Shown here: in pieces, positions 12,701 through 22,400 of the stretch
How the letters are laid out: every line of letters starts with the position of its first letter
Numbering within the stretch: the stretch's first letter is position 1
DNA from: Monocercomonoides exilis
Taxonomy: Eukaryota; Preaxostyla; Oxymonadida; Polymastigidae
Reading direction: 5' to 3'
Length of the DNA stretch: 64,000 nucleotides
Assembly (NCBI GenBank): GCA_001643675.2
Contig: LSRY02000021.1
Location: forward strand, 124,001-188,000
Translations under genes and position numbers: made by a program
Notes under the pieces: model-generated
The model's database searches: none
Told to the model about the DNA's origin: nothing
What the model saw: only the letters and a program-made list of their open reading frames with translations

Positions 12701-15700
12701 TAAGCATGCTCCCTTCATTTCTCCACAATTCTTGCTATCGCTGCTATTCCCTGCAATCGTTGAAACAAATATGAATTCGCTCCTGAACACAAACACTCTC
12801 CCTAACAGATCCTCTTCATCCCCATAATTATCTGATGTGCATCCCCATATCGCCAGCTCCTTTACAAATGGTGCTCCAAAATTTAACAGGAATTGCCACT
12901 CAGTAATCTGAGAATCAAGATCAGTGCACTTCACAAACACGTCCCTCCCCTTCGATGCAACATTCCCCTTGAATGTGATATTCGACAGCACAAATGGCAA
13001 CATCTCCTGTGTGATGCTCTGTGATTTCAAAAACAATCCTCCGCCTCTCCCAATGTTCGAACAAAAACAATCTGTTACATTTGTGTGATTCATCTCCAAT
13101 CTTCCTCTTTCATTGAGAAGGAAAAAGATTCCACCTCCTTCGTTCGAGCTTCCAGATCCACAACCGTCTATTGTTGAATTCTGCATTTTCAATCTCATTT
13201 CATTCTGCACATCACAGCAAAGCAATGAAGGGTTGCTTGTCACGCTGTTCTTCACATTCACGAACGTGCATTTCCCAAATAGAAAATTCCACACTTCTGA
13301 ATTATCATTTTCGCTTCCAGAAACTACAGTTTCACTCATCGCAATTGCACTTTTCCCGCTCAATGAAATATTCTCTAATGTTACATCGTTCGTGGCTATC
13401 ACACATCCAACTGATATGCTCATTATCTCATGCATTGATGCCAACCCTGCCATCTTTGTCTTTTCAATCTCAACAATTCCTTTTACTGCACTGATCAATA
13501 CAAATGACAATTCACCTTCAGCATTGTCACTAATGTGAATTGAGCAATACACAATACTCGTTTTGATTGCATCTGAGCCCGCCTGGATGAGTGTTCTCGC
13601 CCCATTATCAAAGGCAGTTGGAATCACCATCCCCGCTTCTTTGAATTGAACTACTCCTTTGCATTCAGCCACGGAATTCGCATTTCCTTCAATTGCTTGA
13701 ACAAATATGATTTTGTCCGATTCTCTATTTGTTCCCTCTAGCATCATCCCGCTCATATTTATTTCGCTCCTCACGTCGCAAAGCCCCTGAACTGTGATCG
13801 ACCCAATTCCCAAGTTACTCCCCCGCTTCAGCCCATAATCAACGGAAGCGCATGGATACTCCAACGGACCACAAACAACCACATTGTTTCCCTCAAGTGC
13901 AACATACACACTCGACCCAACATTTTTCCAGAAATAGATCAGTGGGATTGCACATTCTCTGTTTCTTCCATCATACCCTCTCATTGAATCTTCAGTCAGC
14001 ATTTCCAATCTGTCTTTCACAAATGGCAATGTTTCGTTTTTGATGCTGTTGATAAGTGATGGAGATGAAACAAACAGGTCTTTTCCATATTTTGCATTGT
14101 TTGGCTTATCAGACGAAAAAGTTGGTGAGGATATGGCAAATAATGCTTCTTCTTCATTCAACAAGTTCAACATTATTCCTCCTCCAAACCCAACACTTTC
14201 ACCTTCAAATGGAGTTGTGCAACAATAAAACTTACACCTGCTTATTAGTAGGTTAGTGTTTGCAGATGCTTCGAAAAAGAATGTACCTCCTCCAGTTTCC
14301 TCTTCCTCCCCAACAACAGCACAGTCTTCAAATGTGCAGTTATTGATTTCCACTTTGTATTCTCTTCCAGCATCCTTGTTCGAAACACTTATGCATCCTC
14401 CACTTCCCTTCGAACGAGTAATCGATGAAAATGTGCATCCAGACATCTCTTCAATATTTCCGTTGTGGCACTCAACAACACATCCATCATCAAATGAGAT
14501 TTCTCCAAAATCGCAATTCATCATATTCATCGAAGGTCTAGAATTAATACTTCCCTCTACAATGAAAAATGATGAACTCCTTTTGGTAACTCCTTTTGTT
14601 GCAAACTCATTAATCTCCACAGCTCCTTCAACAGCCTTCACAAACACTGTCGAAATGCTTTCTGTACCTCCTTCCATCTCGCATTCATTCAGAATGAGCT
14701 TCCCTGAATGACACTCAAACACACTTTCATGAAAGGTCTGCGATTTCTTCAAAGAAAATACGATGCCAGTCACAGACGCACTGGCTGAGTTTTCAATCAA
14801 ACCACTTTGAGCTCCATCTTTCTGATCAGAAACCTCGCACTTCATTTCATTCTCTTTTCCTTTGATACTCCATTCATCTGTACTCAAGCTCAATTCCTCC
14901 TGAAAGGCAAATGCTTCAAGAATGGTTATGTCTTTTTTCTTTCCTTCAAAGTGGACTGATGCTGCCTTGGAGATTGTGGAACATGGAAATGACTCATATC
15001 CACACAACGAAAAATCATGACTTGATCTTCCTCCGACAAGTGCAGGCCCTGAAAAATTATTCCACAAATAAACAACCAGTGGAATGGCAAATATCTCATT
15101 CAATGTTGATCTCTCAAACCCATTCAGATTCGACACATCATCCAAATCAACAACAAATCCAATCGAGCTTCTGCTTATCACACTCGAAAAATCATTCGCA
15201 TTAATGAAGATTCCTTTCCCTTCTCTCGCATCGCACCCAGAAAATGAAACATCCTTCAAAGTGAATGAGCTCGCTCCATCATCCAAATGAAGATAAATCC
15301 CTCCTCCATATCCACATTCTCCATCTGTGTTGTGTGTTGCCTTGCAACTCACAAGTTGCAACAAGCCGCTTTCGTCATTTGAAGTTTTTGTTCTCAGCTG
15401 GTTAGCATCTGTCATATTTCCAACAGTGAATATCGATCCTTCATTCATCTCAACCCACAATCCTCCTCCATTTCCTCCTTTGCTCTCACACTCAGATATC
15501 AACCCTCCAATTATTTCCAGAGAGCAATCTTTCTCAAGCGTGCATTCCATTGCTCCTCCATCTCCTCCATCTCCTTTGAATCCACTCATCGTGTTGTTTG
15601 TGAGCTTCAGCATCTTGGCTGAATTTGAGGAAATTACTCGAATGGATCCTGATGGCAAATCTGCTTGTGAAGATGCTTTCACTGAAAGTGTTGAATCTTT

Positions 15701-18700
15701 AATCGAAAAAGAAGCTCCATTAGCCTCCCCAAACAAAACGCTATTTGTCTCAGAGAAAATATCTTCAACGATCATGGAAGTGAATGTGCCTGCAGCATTG
15801 CTTCCATCAAGACAAATCAATGGACAATTCTCAATTGTCAAGGACAATACATTAAACGATGAAACAGAAACCTCGCCTGCTGACACGTACAAAAAGATAT
15901 AAGATAACGCTGACTGGGGGTCTTGAAAAGTTAATGAGCAATCATCAAATGAAAATAATTGCGATGAGGAGCCGAAGAATGCTTCGTGATTTGGAAGAAC
16001 AGAAGGAACAGAGAAAACAAGGGAACTCATATTTGCATTTACACTGACTGTTATCATGCTTTCCCTCACTCCATTCGGATCATTGCTCACCTTCCATCCA
16101 CTGCTTCCATCTTTGCCTCTGATCGTGTGCTTGAAGGAGTCAAATGATAGCTCATATTGAATTTCAATCATCCCATCAACGACAATCTTCTTTTCCTTTT
16201 CTTGCCTAGTCAAAGAATGTCTTAGAGTTAAACATGGGACTTCAGAAAATCCACAATAAAAATAATCAAATGTATCAACATTACTCACAATAATCTCTTC
16301 TGGTAAAGGAATCAAATAAACACACATCGGTATTGGGAATGTATCATTCCCATTATCATATCCTTGTATCTTGCCCTTTGTATCAAATGAAGCTGTCAAT
16401 GAGGTAATCTTTCTGCTTTTTGCTGTTGAATTCAGATCGATCGAGTCAACAAAAATATCACTTCCCCATTTAGCTCTGTTTCCTTCAAATGCCGATGAAA
16501 TATGAAAGTCTGTACCTATGTCTTTCACTTTCAGTCCAGTCCCTCCTCCTCTCCCTTGGATGGTTGAGGCAAAACAGTTCTTCACAACACCTCCTTTCAC
16601 ATTCAATGAACTCCCACTTTCCACTTCAACCAACATACCCCCTCCAAACTCAGAGGCTTCACTCCCACAGCCATCAATCGTGCATCCCTCAAGAGTTATT
16701 GAATATGACCCTTCATCCACATTCATCAGCGATGATCCTCCTGTTGTTTTCACGATGTTGCTGAAAGTGCAGTTATCCAGAGACAATGTTACAAGCGATC
16801 CTTGAGATAGAGATATCAAACTTGCTGTACTGAATGTTTGTTCCCATCTCACATCTTTCATCTTCAAATTTCCCCCTTTCAGTTTCATAAGTGAGTTCTG
16901 AATGCTCCTCTCTTCTGAATGATCTGCATCCATCGAAATATTCAATCTCTCCAAATTGATCCCACCAGTCCCTTGAACCTCAAATAATCTGCTTCTACGG
17001 TTGTTTTCAATTGACGAATTGTGAATCACTGACAAATCGCTCACATTCAACTCTCCTGTTCCAACACAAAACAGACTCTGTCCATTTCCCTCAAATTGTG
17101 TTTCAATGGATGAGCCAGATGGCGAAACTCCATTCACAGAGATTGTTTTCTCCCCAATCTCAATCCCCTTTCCTTCCACAACAGTTCCAGAAAGCACCTT
17201 GATTTCTTCAACAAACCCAGAAATCATTTGGGAAAGACAATGGCTGATTGTGAGACATGTACAACTTTCATTCAATCCACAGCTGAATGTATTCTTTGCA
17301 TTTGTCTGATTTTGAGTTGAAGCAACAAACCTGTGTTTACTGAAGTTGTTTGGAAGCCATTCGCTTTTATCTCCATTTGCAAAATATCTCACCCCTTCTA
17401 TTCGAGTTGAATAACAGAAAACAAGTTGAGAATCGGTTGAGTTATCTGCAATATAAATATCATTTCCATTTGGTGATGTGTTGCTATGAAAAAAGCAAAA
17501 CCAAATTAATTCGCCACCAAATCCATTCATATTTATGCTTAATGCACCTCCTCTCCAATCAGAATGGCATCCATGGAAAAGACTATTTTTAAATACAATT
17601 TTGTCTTTCGCATGCCAGTGAAGAATACCTCCTCCATCTCCATTGATATTATTATGCCCACTGCAATTTTGAAACAAACAACTCAACACACTATCATTTG
17701 TTTTTGTTGACTTTGATTGCCAAATTCCAACACCACCTGCATCATTTCCAGACCATCCGTCTTTGAAAAGACAATTATCAACAAATACTTGAATGATCAC
17801 TAAATTCATTTGAATGCCTGCTCCACCTGCATCATCCGAGGCTACGCAATAGCATTCAACAAATGTGGATTGCTTCACTGTACATTCAGAAATGTTTAAT
17901 GCATATATACCTCCTCCTCTGGTGGATGTTGCATTGCATTTCACAAATGATGAATTCTCAACTGTTAATGTGGCATTTGGATTGTCATGCACATACAGTG
18001 CACCACCACATGGAGCTGAGCATTCATCCCATTTAGCATTAGAAAAATTCTGTGTTTGAGTTGTTGAATTTCTTTCTGTATTTCCTACTCTCCAATCCTC
18101 CCTTTTATTGTGAACGAATGTGCAATTGTAGCAAGAAAATGCAATAGATCCTTCTGTTCCACTCACAATCACTCCCTCCAGCACATTCATCGTTCTTTCA
18201 ACTTGACTATCCTCCATTATGCTCATTTTCATCAACATCACTTTCTCAAATGGAGCTTTATCTTCTTCCATGAATTTCATTGTGATGTTTGAAAAAGCGC
18301 TGTATTTGATTCCTTCAAAACTTCCTTCTCCATTGCTCAAAACACTTCCACTCCCGCAAAACACAATGTTATTCCACTCACTGTTTCTCACTAACAACGA
18401 CGAATCTTCTCCTTCCATCTTCACAAGACTCTTCATCATCATATCACAATTATAATTTCTTTTTTCTGTGTTCAAAGTTGCGTTTTTAAATTCACATGTT
18501 CCTTCATTGAAGATAAAATGTGCATTCAAACCTCTTTTTCTCATCAACAAACAATTATCAAGGTGCAGGATTGATTTTGCTCGAATACTAAATGTCATTC
18601 CATTATCCGCCTTTTCCAACGTTATTTCCTTCAACTTGACTGAGGAATTGCGTATTTCACAGAACATTTGAATAACACTTCCCTTTGACATATCTTTATT

Positions 18701-18811
18701 ATTTAATGAAACAGAAAAACGGAATGAAGTACGTCCAGAACTTGATTCTTCAATCGCATTTGTTCTTAACACTATTATTATCAAACATTCAACAAATAAA
18801 AAAAGATTCAT
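9788..18811 (-). CDS. Giant parallel beta-helix surface protein with single TM and pseudokinase tail (left paralogue)
   Basis: This is an intronless frame of 3007 aa. A short N-terminal signal peptide (MNLFLFVECLIIIVLRTNA) leads into ~2500 residues of right-handed beta-helix type repeats, rich in GGGI/GGALY turns and N..F..C strands. A single membrane span (SWAVIIAVIFAVLFLIVLII) follows near residue 2555, then a ~430-residue cytoplasmic tail. The tail ends in a kinase C-lobe-like block (RWKAPELL, FSIGMMLWE, QRPKLADM). I see no VAIK lysine, HRD or DFG, so it is probably a pseudokinase. The predicted topology is a type I surface protein. By knowledge of oxymonads, such proteins are multi-copy; roles in adhesion or recognition are inference. 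The first ~520 codons (17231-18811) lie in the unique centre and differ from the paralogue at 19406. The remaining ~2480 codons appear identical to it. Confidence 0.85.
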   Translation of the reverse strand: MNLFLFVECLIIIVLRTNAIEESSSGRTSFRFSVSLNNKDMSKGSVIQMFCEIRNSSVKLKEITLEKADNGMTFSIRAKSILHLDNCLLMRKRGLNAHFIFNEGTCEFKNATLNTEKRNYNCDMMMKSLVKMEGEDSSLLVRNSEWNNIVFCGSGSVLSNGEGSFEGIKYSAFSNITMKFMEEDKAPFEKVMLMKMSIMEDSQVERTMNVLEGVIVSGTEGSIAFSCYNCTFVHNKREDWRVGNTERNSTTQTQNFSNAKWDECSAPCGGALYVHDNPNATLTVENSSFVKCNATSTRGGGIYALNISECTVKQSTFVECYCVASDDAGGAGIQMNLVIIQVFVDNCLFKDGWSGNDAGGVGIWQSKSTKTNDSVLSCLFQNCSGHNNINGDGGGILHWHAKDKIVFKNSLFHGCHSDWRGGALSINMNGFGGELIWFCFFHSNTSPNGNDIYIADNSTDSQLVFCYSTRIEGVRYFANGDKSEWLPNNFSKHRFVASTQNQTNAKNTFSCGLNESCTCLTISHCLSQMISGFVEEIKVLSGTVVEGKGIEIGEKTISVNGVSPSGSSIETQFEGNGQSLFCVGTGELNVSDLSVIHNSSIENNRRSRLFEVQGTGGINLERLNISMDADHSEERSIQNSLMKLKGGNLKMKDVRWEQTFSTASLISLSQGSLVTLSLDNCTFSNIVKTTGGSSLMNVDEGSYSITLEGCTIDGCGSEASEFGGGMLVEVESGSSLNVKGGVVKNCFASTIQGRGGGTGLKVKDIGTDFHISSAFEGNRAKWGSDIFVDSIDLNSTAKSRKITSLTASFDTKGKIQGYDNGNDTFPIPMCVYLIPLPEEIIVSNVDTFDYFYCGFSEVPCLTLRHSLTRQEKEKKIVVDGMIEIQYELSFDSFKHTIRGKDGSSGWKVSNDPNGVRESMITVSVNANMSSLVFSVPSVLPNHEAFFGSSSQLFSFDDCSLTFQDPQSALSYIFLYVSAGEVSVSSFNVLSLTIENCPLICLDGSNAAGTFTSMIVEDIFSETNSVLFGEANGASFSIKDSTLSVKASSQADLPSGSIRVISSNSAKMLKLTNNTMSGFKGDGGDGGAMECTLEKDCSLEIIGGLISECESKGGNGGGLWVEMNEGSIFTVGNMTDANQLRTKTSNDESGLLQLVSCKATHNTDGECGYGGGIYLHLDDGASSFTLKDVSFSGCDAREGKGIFINANDFSSVISRSSIGFVVDLDDVSNLNGFERSTLNEIFAIPLVVYLWNNFSGPALVGGRSSHDFSLCGYESFPCSTISKAASVHFEGKKKDITILEAFAFQEELSLSTDEWSIKGKENEMKCEVSDQKDGAQSGLIENSASASVTGIVFSLKKSQTFHESVFECHSGKLILNECEMEGGTESISTVFVKAVEGAVEINEFATKGVTKRSSSFFIVEGSINSRPSMNMMNCDFGEISFDDGCVVECHNGNIEEMSGCTFSSITRSKGSGGCISVSNKDAGREYKVEINNCTFEDCAVVGEEEETGGGTFFFEASANTNLLISRCKFYCCTTPFEGESVGFGGGIMLNLLNEEEALFAISSPTFSSDKPNNAKYGKDLFVSSPSLINSIKNETLPFVKDRLEMLTEDSMRGYDGRNRECAIPLIYFWKNVGSSVYVALEGNNVVVCGPLEYPCASVDYGLKRGSNLGIGSITVQGLCDVRSEINMSGMMLEGTNRESDKIIFVQAIEGNANSVAECKGVVQFKEAGMVIPTAFDNGARTLIQAGSDAIKTSIVYCSIHISDNAEGELSFVLISAVKGIVEIEKTKMAGLASMHEIMSISVGCVIATNDVTLENISLSGKSAIAMSETVVSGSENDNSEVWNFLFGKCTFVNVKNSVTSNPSLLCCDVQNEMRLKMQNSTIDGCGSGSSNEGGGIFFLLNERGRLEMNHTNVTDCFCSNIGRGGGLFLKSQSITQEMLPFVLSNITFKGNVASKGRDVFVKCTDLDSQITEWQFLLNFGAPFVKELAIWGCTSDNYGDEEDLLGRVFVFRSEFIFVSTIAGNSSDSKNCGEMKGACLSLNVGVSHIIPSDYSQLYIWNETALTGSCSAQKVTIKSMEANRNAEIKVREIELESEGVVNTSESVRFEKLSFVFSGMQNAVCSCFMHQLNGSLILESVTFLSESGSMENSRTLFDFSLLIVENGLFEADRCSVSHLGFSKPVFQMSNSESATFEDLTIRDVRSTSPVIECGTSRNLSILKLEAINITLQDGSLISFKGNLPTLFVLLSQSSFTNISQSQPSPCIICAAQSMTGFEMCNCSFRECISDCVKGSQVVMVSTENVLMDLCQFEGSLIDDAEEMNGIADAICKWNGSIIDLTKSSVLMKDTTICNFSKGGITVRGGYMTIEAGNFSSNNPSIDNYPSMRRNIVCSDSASLSISSMKGGDGVKDNSSLWILNEGCSFEGIAFERASSFFIPVLESIETKKKGTELEIVFKGKLLLPCNLSFMVVMQIGDEKQIEKYGFDESGYLRETEVEGRLKMESISEAEDEAEVKVCILFGDAKGPSSTDSFILKNQSEPKVNGDERIAEGGKEVKISWAVIIAVIFAVLFLIVLIIAVAFIVRWKKSKRRTEELQEIVNDNIRKDPKAFEMITMEMSPEEQWRRAEREAEKKNDERIKKRVYEKSLGHSESSEHLLSECGSTEYILGKDSDKIPDWALEKLEEDDDNEEAQKGSPSPSISSTSTTDTSDTESTFVRSESLFPTTSSMSNLVDAMACSSPHEKLIVDLRDSLFMLLHGRNKTKEMAIGSLKEREQTAAQILFWVANGALHSFDEMENPLQSLSNLSPHIVLFSEHMVICIAMHSDCSSDSDTSSISSASTIVTSSSDCSRANRNGRGSPPPSSAFEDEDDFKKECLRWKAPELLINKKLGATKESVVFSIGMMLWECLTLHIPFGEYEAVIAGDKITKGERPDMANVSGSTLSRLVSVCFFQQNEQRPKLADMKRELIQRFPPGSVILTASDAIDDGAESGYYASKDGGGDYSGSAAASNE

Positions 18812-19095
18812 TTTTCGAAAATTTGAAAGGGATCAGTCAAACCATATTTTGTTAAGAATTTTAAGATCAAGAAGTTTTTGTTAAGTTATTGTACAATTTT
18901 ATTCCGTTTGAAATTGTTTCTTATATTTTCTTTATTTGGTCATTTTGTTATTTCTTTATAATTTCTTGGAAAAAAAGTTTCTATTCATTTAGACACAATA
19001 TTTCCTATTCTTTGAGATGAAATGCTTTTTCAACAAAATCTATTTGCAATTTTTCAATCATCCAATTTTTTAATTATATTTACTGAAATTACGCA

Positions 19096-19146
<51 letters not shown>

Positions 19147-19405
19147 AAAATAACGTTGTTCTTTTTTACACTAAATTTTCTTCTAAATACATAAATTGTT
19201 CACAAGAATTGAGGAAACAAGAACATTTAACAATTCTCTCAAATTTATTGTTTTTGAATCCGTGAAAAGAAATGCGTTTTTAATGAGAAACAGGATTTCT
19301 AGTTGAATTATCAATTTGAGTCAAACAATTCCAGAGAAGATTGTTTATGAAACCTAAAAAAATAATGAAAATTTTATTATTTATGGGAAGAGAGATCAAA
19401 TACAA
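18812..19405. promoter_or_regulatory. Divergent intergenic (putative bidirectional promoter) region of the two beta-helix genes
   Basis: This 594-base AT-rich gap lies between two divergent start codons, so both promoters must be here. Its main visible feature is an uninterrupted T run at 19098-19145, about 40 bases from the symmetry axis of the inverted repeat (~19185). No TATA box or initiator could be assigned with confidence. Confidence 0.5.
19098..19145. repeat. T48 homopolymer
   Basis: 48 consecutive T residues lie in the divergent promoter region. This is by far the longest homopolymer in the window. Confidence 0.95.
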
Positions 19406-22400
19406 ATGAATAGAAACCAGAAAAGCCGAATAAAAATGATGAATGTCACAAAAAATCCGATAATGATTGCATTCTTTTTAATGGTTCATTCTTTTCAATC
19501 CTTTGTCAAGTGTATTGAAATAAACAAAGCTCAAGAGAGATTTTCTTTGTTGAATGATGATATTCAAACAAGAATAAAAGATTCACAATTAATTGGAACA
19601 GAGGAATTTCTAAAAGAAAAAGAACAAGTAAATTTCGATTATTCAAGCAAGATTTCGAATCTTGACTTAATGTTGATCAATGACAGAAGAGATTTCGCTG
19701 AAATCCTATCGTCGATGATAGAAACAAATGCATCAATAATTGTGTCTTCGTTGAGATTCAATACATTTGGAGCAAAACGTTCCATATCAATTGACGCTTC
19801 TTCAAAGTGCGAATTCGAACATATCACTATTGTTGTATCTGAAAAGATGATTGTTTCCCCTGTTCATTGTCATGGTTTGTTAAATCTTTTCAATGTTTCG
19901 TATCTGTCTCCAAAATATCAACAAATAAACAGTTTAGTATCCACATCTCAAACAGCATCATTGAGATTATCTGAATCATCATTTTGTAATTTTGAGATTA
20001 TTGACTATGAAAACTTTCTTCATTGTGGGTTTTGTTCATTAGAAGAAATTTCTAAATGTTCATTTTTCAATATCACTCAATATCACATGACAATTAATGA
20101 AAAAATTAAACTCGGTGCCTTGAAAAGTGTTCTTGACAATTGTCAAATATGTGATACAACAAATGGACTTCAAGGAGGAGTCATTTGTGGAACTGTTCAT
20201 TCTTCTTCATTTTCATCAACAAATTCGTCATTCATAAATAATATGAGAATCGAAAACTCACTGAACAAGAAGAATGAACTGAATGCAACTGATACTCAAC
20301 TCTTTGAGCTGAATGAATGGGTAAACGAAATAGCTGAATGTGGAGGTGCACTTTATGTTCATGACAATCAAAATGCGAAACTCACTGTTCTCAATTCTTC
20401 GTTTTTGAACTGTAAAGCAACAAAAACATATGGAGGAGGGATATTTGGTTTCAACATTTCTGAATTAGTTGTTGAAAATTGCATTTTCAACAACTGCGTA
20501 TGTTCAATGCTAGAAAAAGATGGAGGTGGTGGAGGAGTTTGCTGCAACCAAATTCTTTCACAGGTTATCTTTTCGAATAGCCTGTTCAAGGATTGTTGGT
20601 CTGGAAATGATGGAGGTGGGTTAAGCGTTTGGTATTGCACATGTCAAATCCAAGATGCATGCATTACTGATTGTTTGTTTAACAATTGCAGTGGAAACAA
20701 AGAATCAAGTTCTGCTGGAGGGGCATGTGATTTCGTTTTATGTAATTCAAAAACAGAAAGCAAATCTTGTTGCTTTTTGAATTGTGTTTCTAAAGGAGTA
20801 GCAGGAGGAATTTATTTCAACAATAGTAATTCAAAAACCGAATTATTACTGTTTTTTTGCTTTTTTCATAATAACACTGCGAGAATCGGTGGATGTGACG
20901 TTGTCCTATTTGCTGCGAAAAATAACCAAATCGACTCAACATGTATCACAACAAGAACAACAGGAAATAGAGTGTCGATAAGTTGGGGTGCGACAAATAA
21001 CACAAATGAGTGGTTAATTAATGTGGGAGGGAGATTAAGATATGTGAGTCATTTCACAAATAAGAACGACTCAAGAGATAGATACTTTTGTGGTTTTGAT
21101 CAAGCGCATCCATGTGCTACTGTTTGTCATTGCCTTTCTCAAATGATTTCTGGGTTTGTTGAAGAAATCAAGGTGCTTTCTGGAACTGTTGTGGAAGGAA
21201 AGGGGATTGAGATTGGGGAGAAAACAATCTCTGTGAATGGAGTTTCGCCATCTGGCTCATCCATTGAAACACAATTTGAGGGAAATGGACAGAGTCTGTT
21301 TTGTGTTGGAACAGGAGAGTTGAATGTGAGCGATTTGTCAGTGATTCACAATTCGTCAATTGAAAACAACCGTAGAAGCAGATTATTTGAGGTTCAAGGG
21401 ACTGGTGGGATCAATTTGGAGAGATTGAATATTTCGATGGATGCAGATCATTCAGAAGAGAGGAGCATTCAGAACTCACTTATGAAACTGAAAGGGGGAA
21501 ATTTGAAGATGAAAGATGTGAGATGGGAACAAACATTCAGTACAGCAAGTTTGATATCTCTATCTCAAGGATCGCTTGTAACATTGTCTCTGGATAACTG
21601 CACTTTCAGCAACATCGTGAAAACAACAGGAGGATCATCGCTGATGAATGTGGATGAAGGGTCATATTCAATAACTCTTGAGGGATGCACGATTGATGGC
21701 TGTGGGAGTGAAGCCTCTGAGTTTGGAGGGGGTATGTTGGTTGAAGTGGAAAGTGGGAGTTCATTGAATGTGAAAGGAGGTGTTGTGAAGAACTGTTTTG
21801 CCTCAACCATCCAAGGGAGAGGAGGAGGGACTGGACTGAAAGTGAAAGACATAGGTACAGACTTTCATATTTCATCGGCATTTGAAGGAAACAGAGCTAA
21901 ATGGGGAAGTGATATTTTTGTTGACTCGATCGATCTGAATTCAACAGCAAAAAGCAGAAAGATTACCTCATTGACAGCTTCATTTGATACAAAGGGCAAG
22001 ATACAAGGATATGATAATGGGAATGATACATTCCCAATACCGATGTGTGTTTATTTGATTCCTTTACCAGAAGAGATTATTGTGAGTAATGTTGATACAT
22101 TTGATTATTTTTATTGTGGATTTTCTGAAGTCCCATGTTTAACTCTAAGACATTCTTTGACTAGGCAAGAAAAGGAAAAGAAGATTGTCGTTGATGGGAT
22201 GATTGAAATTCAATATGAGCTATCATTTGACTCCTTCAAGCACACGATCAGAGGCAAAGATGGAAGCAGTGGATGGAAGGTGAGCAATGATCCGAATGGA
22301 GTGAGGGAAAGCATGATAACAGTCAGTGTAAATGCAAATATGAGTTCCCTTGTTTTCTCTGTTCCTTCTGTTCTTCCAAATCACGAAGCATTCTTCGGCT

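Larger units (their letters stand above)
2219..17230. repeat. Left arm of a ~34-kb inverted repeat
   Basis: The 15,012-base arm is the reverse complement of 21140-36080 (14,941 bases). Matching positions sum to 38299 at the outer end and to 38370 from about 6.8 kb inward. The 71-base length difference is fully explained by seven simple-sequence tracts: GA run +2, G6/G5 +1, G3/G4 -1, G5/G4 +1, TATG microsatellite +44, G-rich tract +19 and AAAAG tract +5. The arm carries the whole of gene A and about five sixths of a beta-helix gene, plus the spacer between them. Only five base substitutions were seen, all between 2.27 and 4.70 kb. No terminal repeats, target duplication or transposition gene mark its ends. 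Confidence 0.95.
17231..21139. other. Single-copy centre of the inverted repeat
   Basis: This 3,909-base unique spacer separates the arms. It holds the diverged 5' parts of the two head-to-head beta-helix genes and the 594-base intergenic region between them. The two gene parts are homologous but clearly diverged: for example CGGALYVHDNPNATLTV in the left gene against CGGALYVHDNQNAKLTV in the right. Identity starts abruptly at 17230/21140, within a shared C.SQMISGFVEE segment. Confidence 0.9.
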
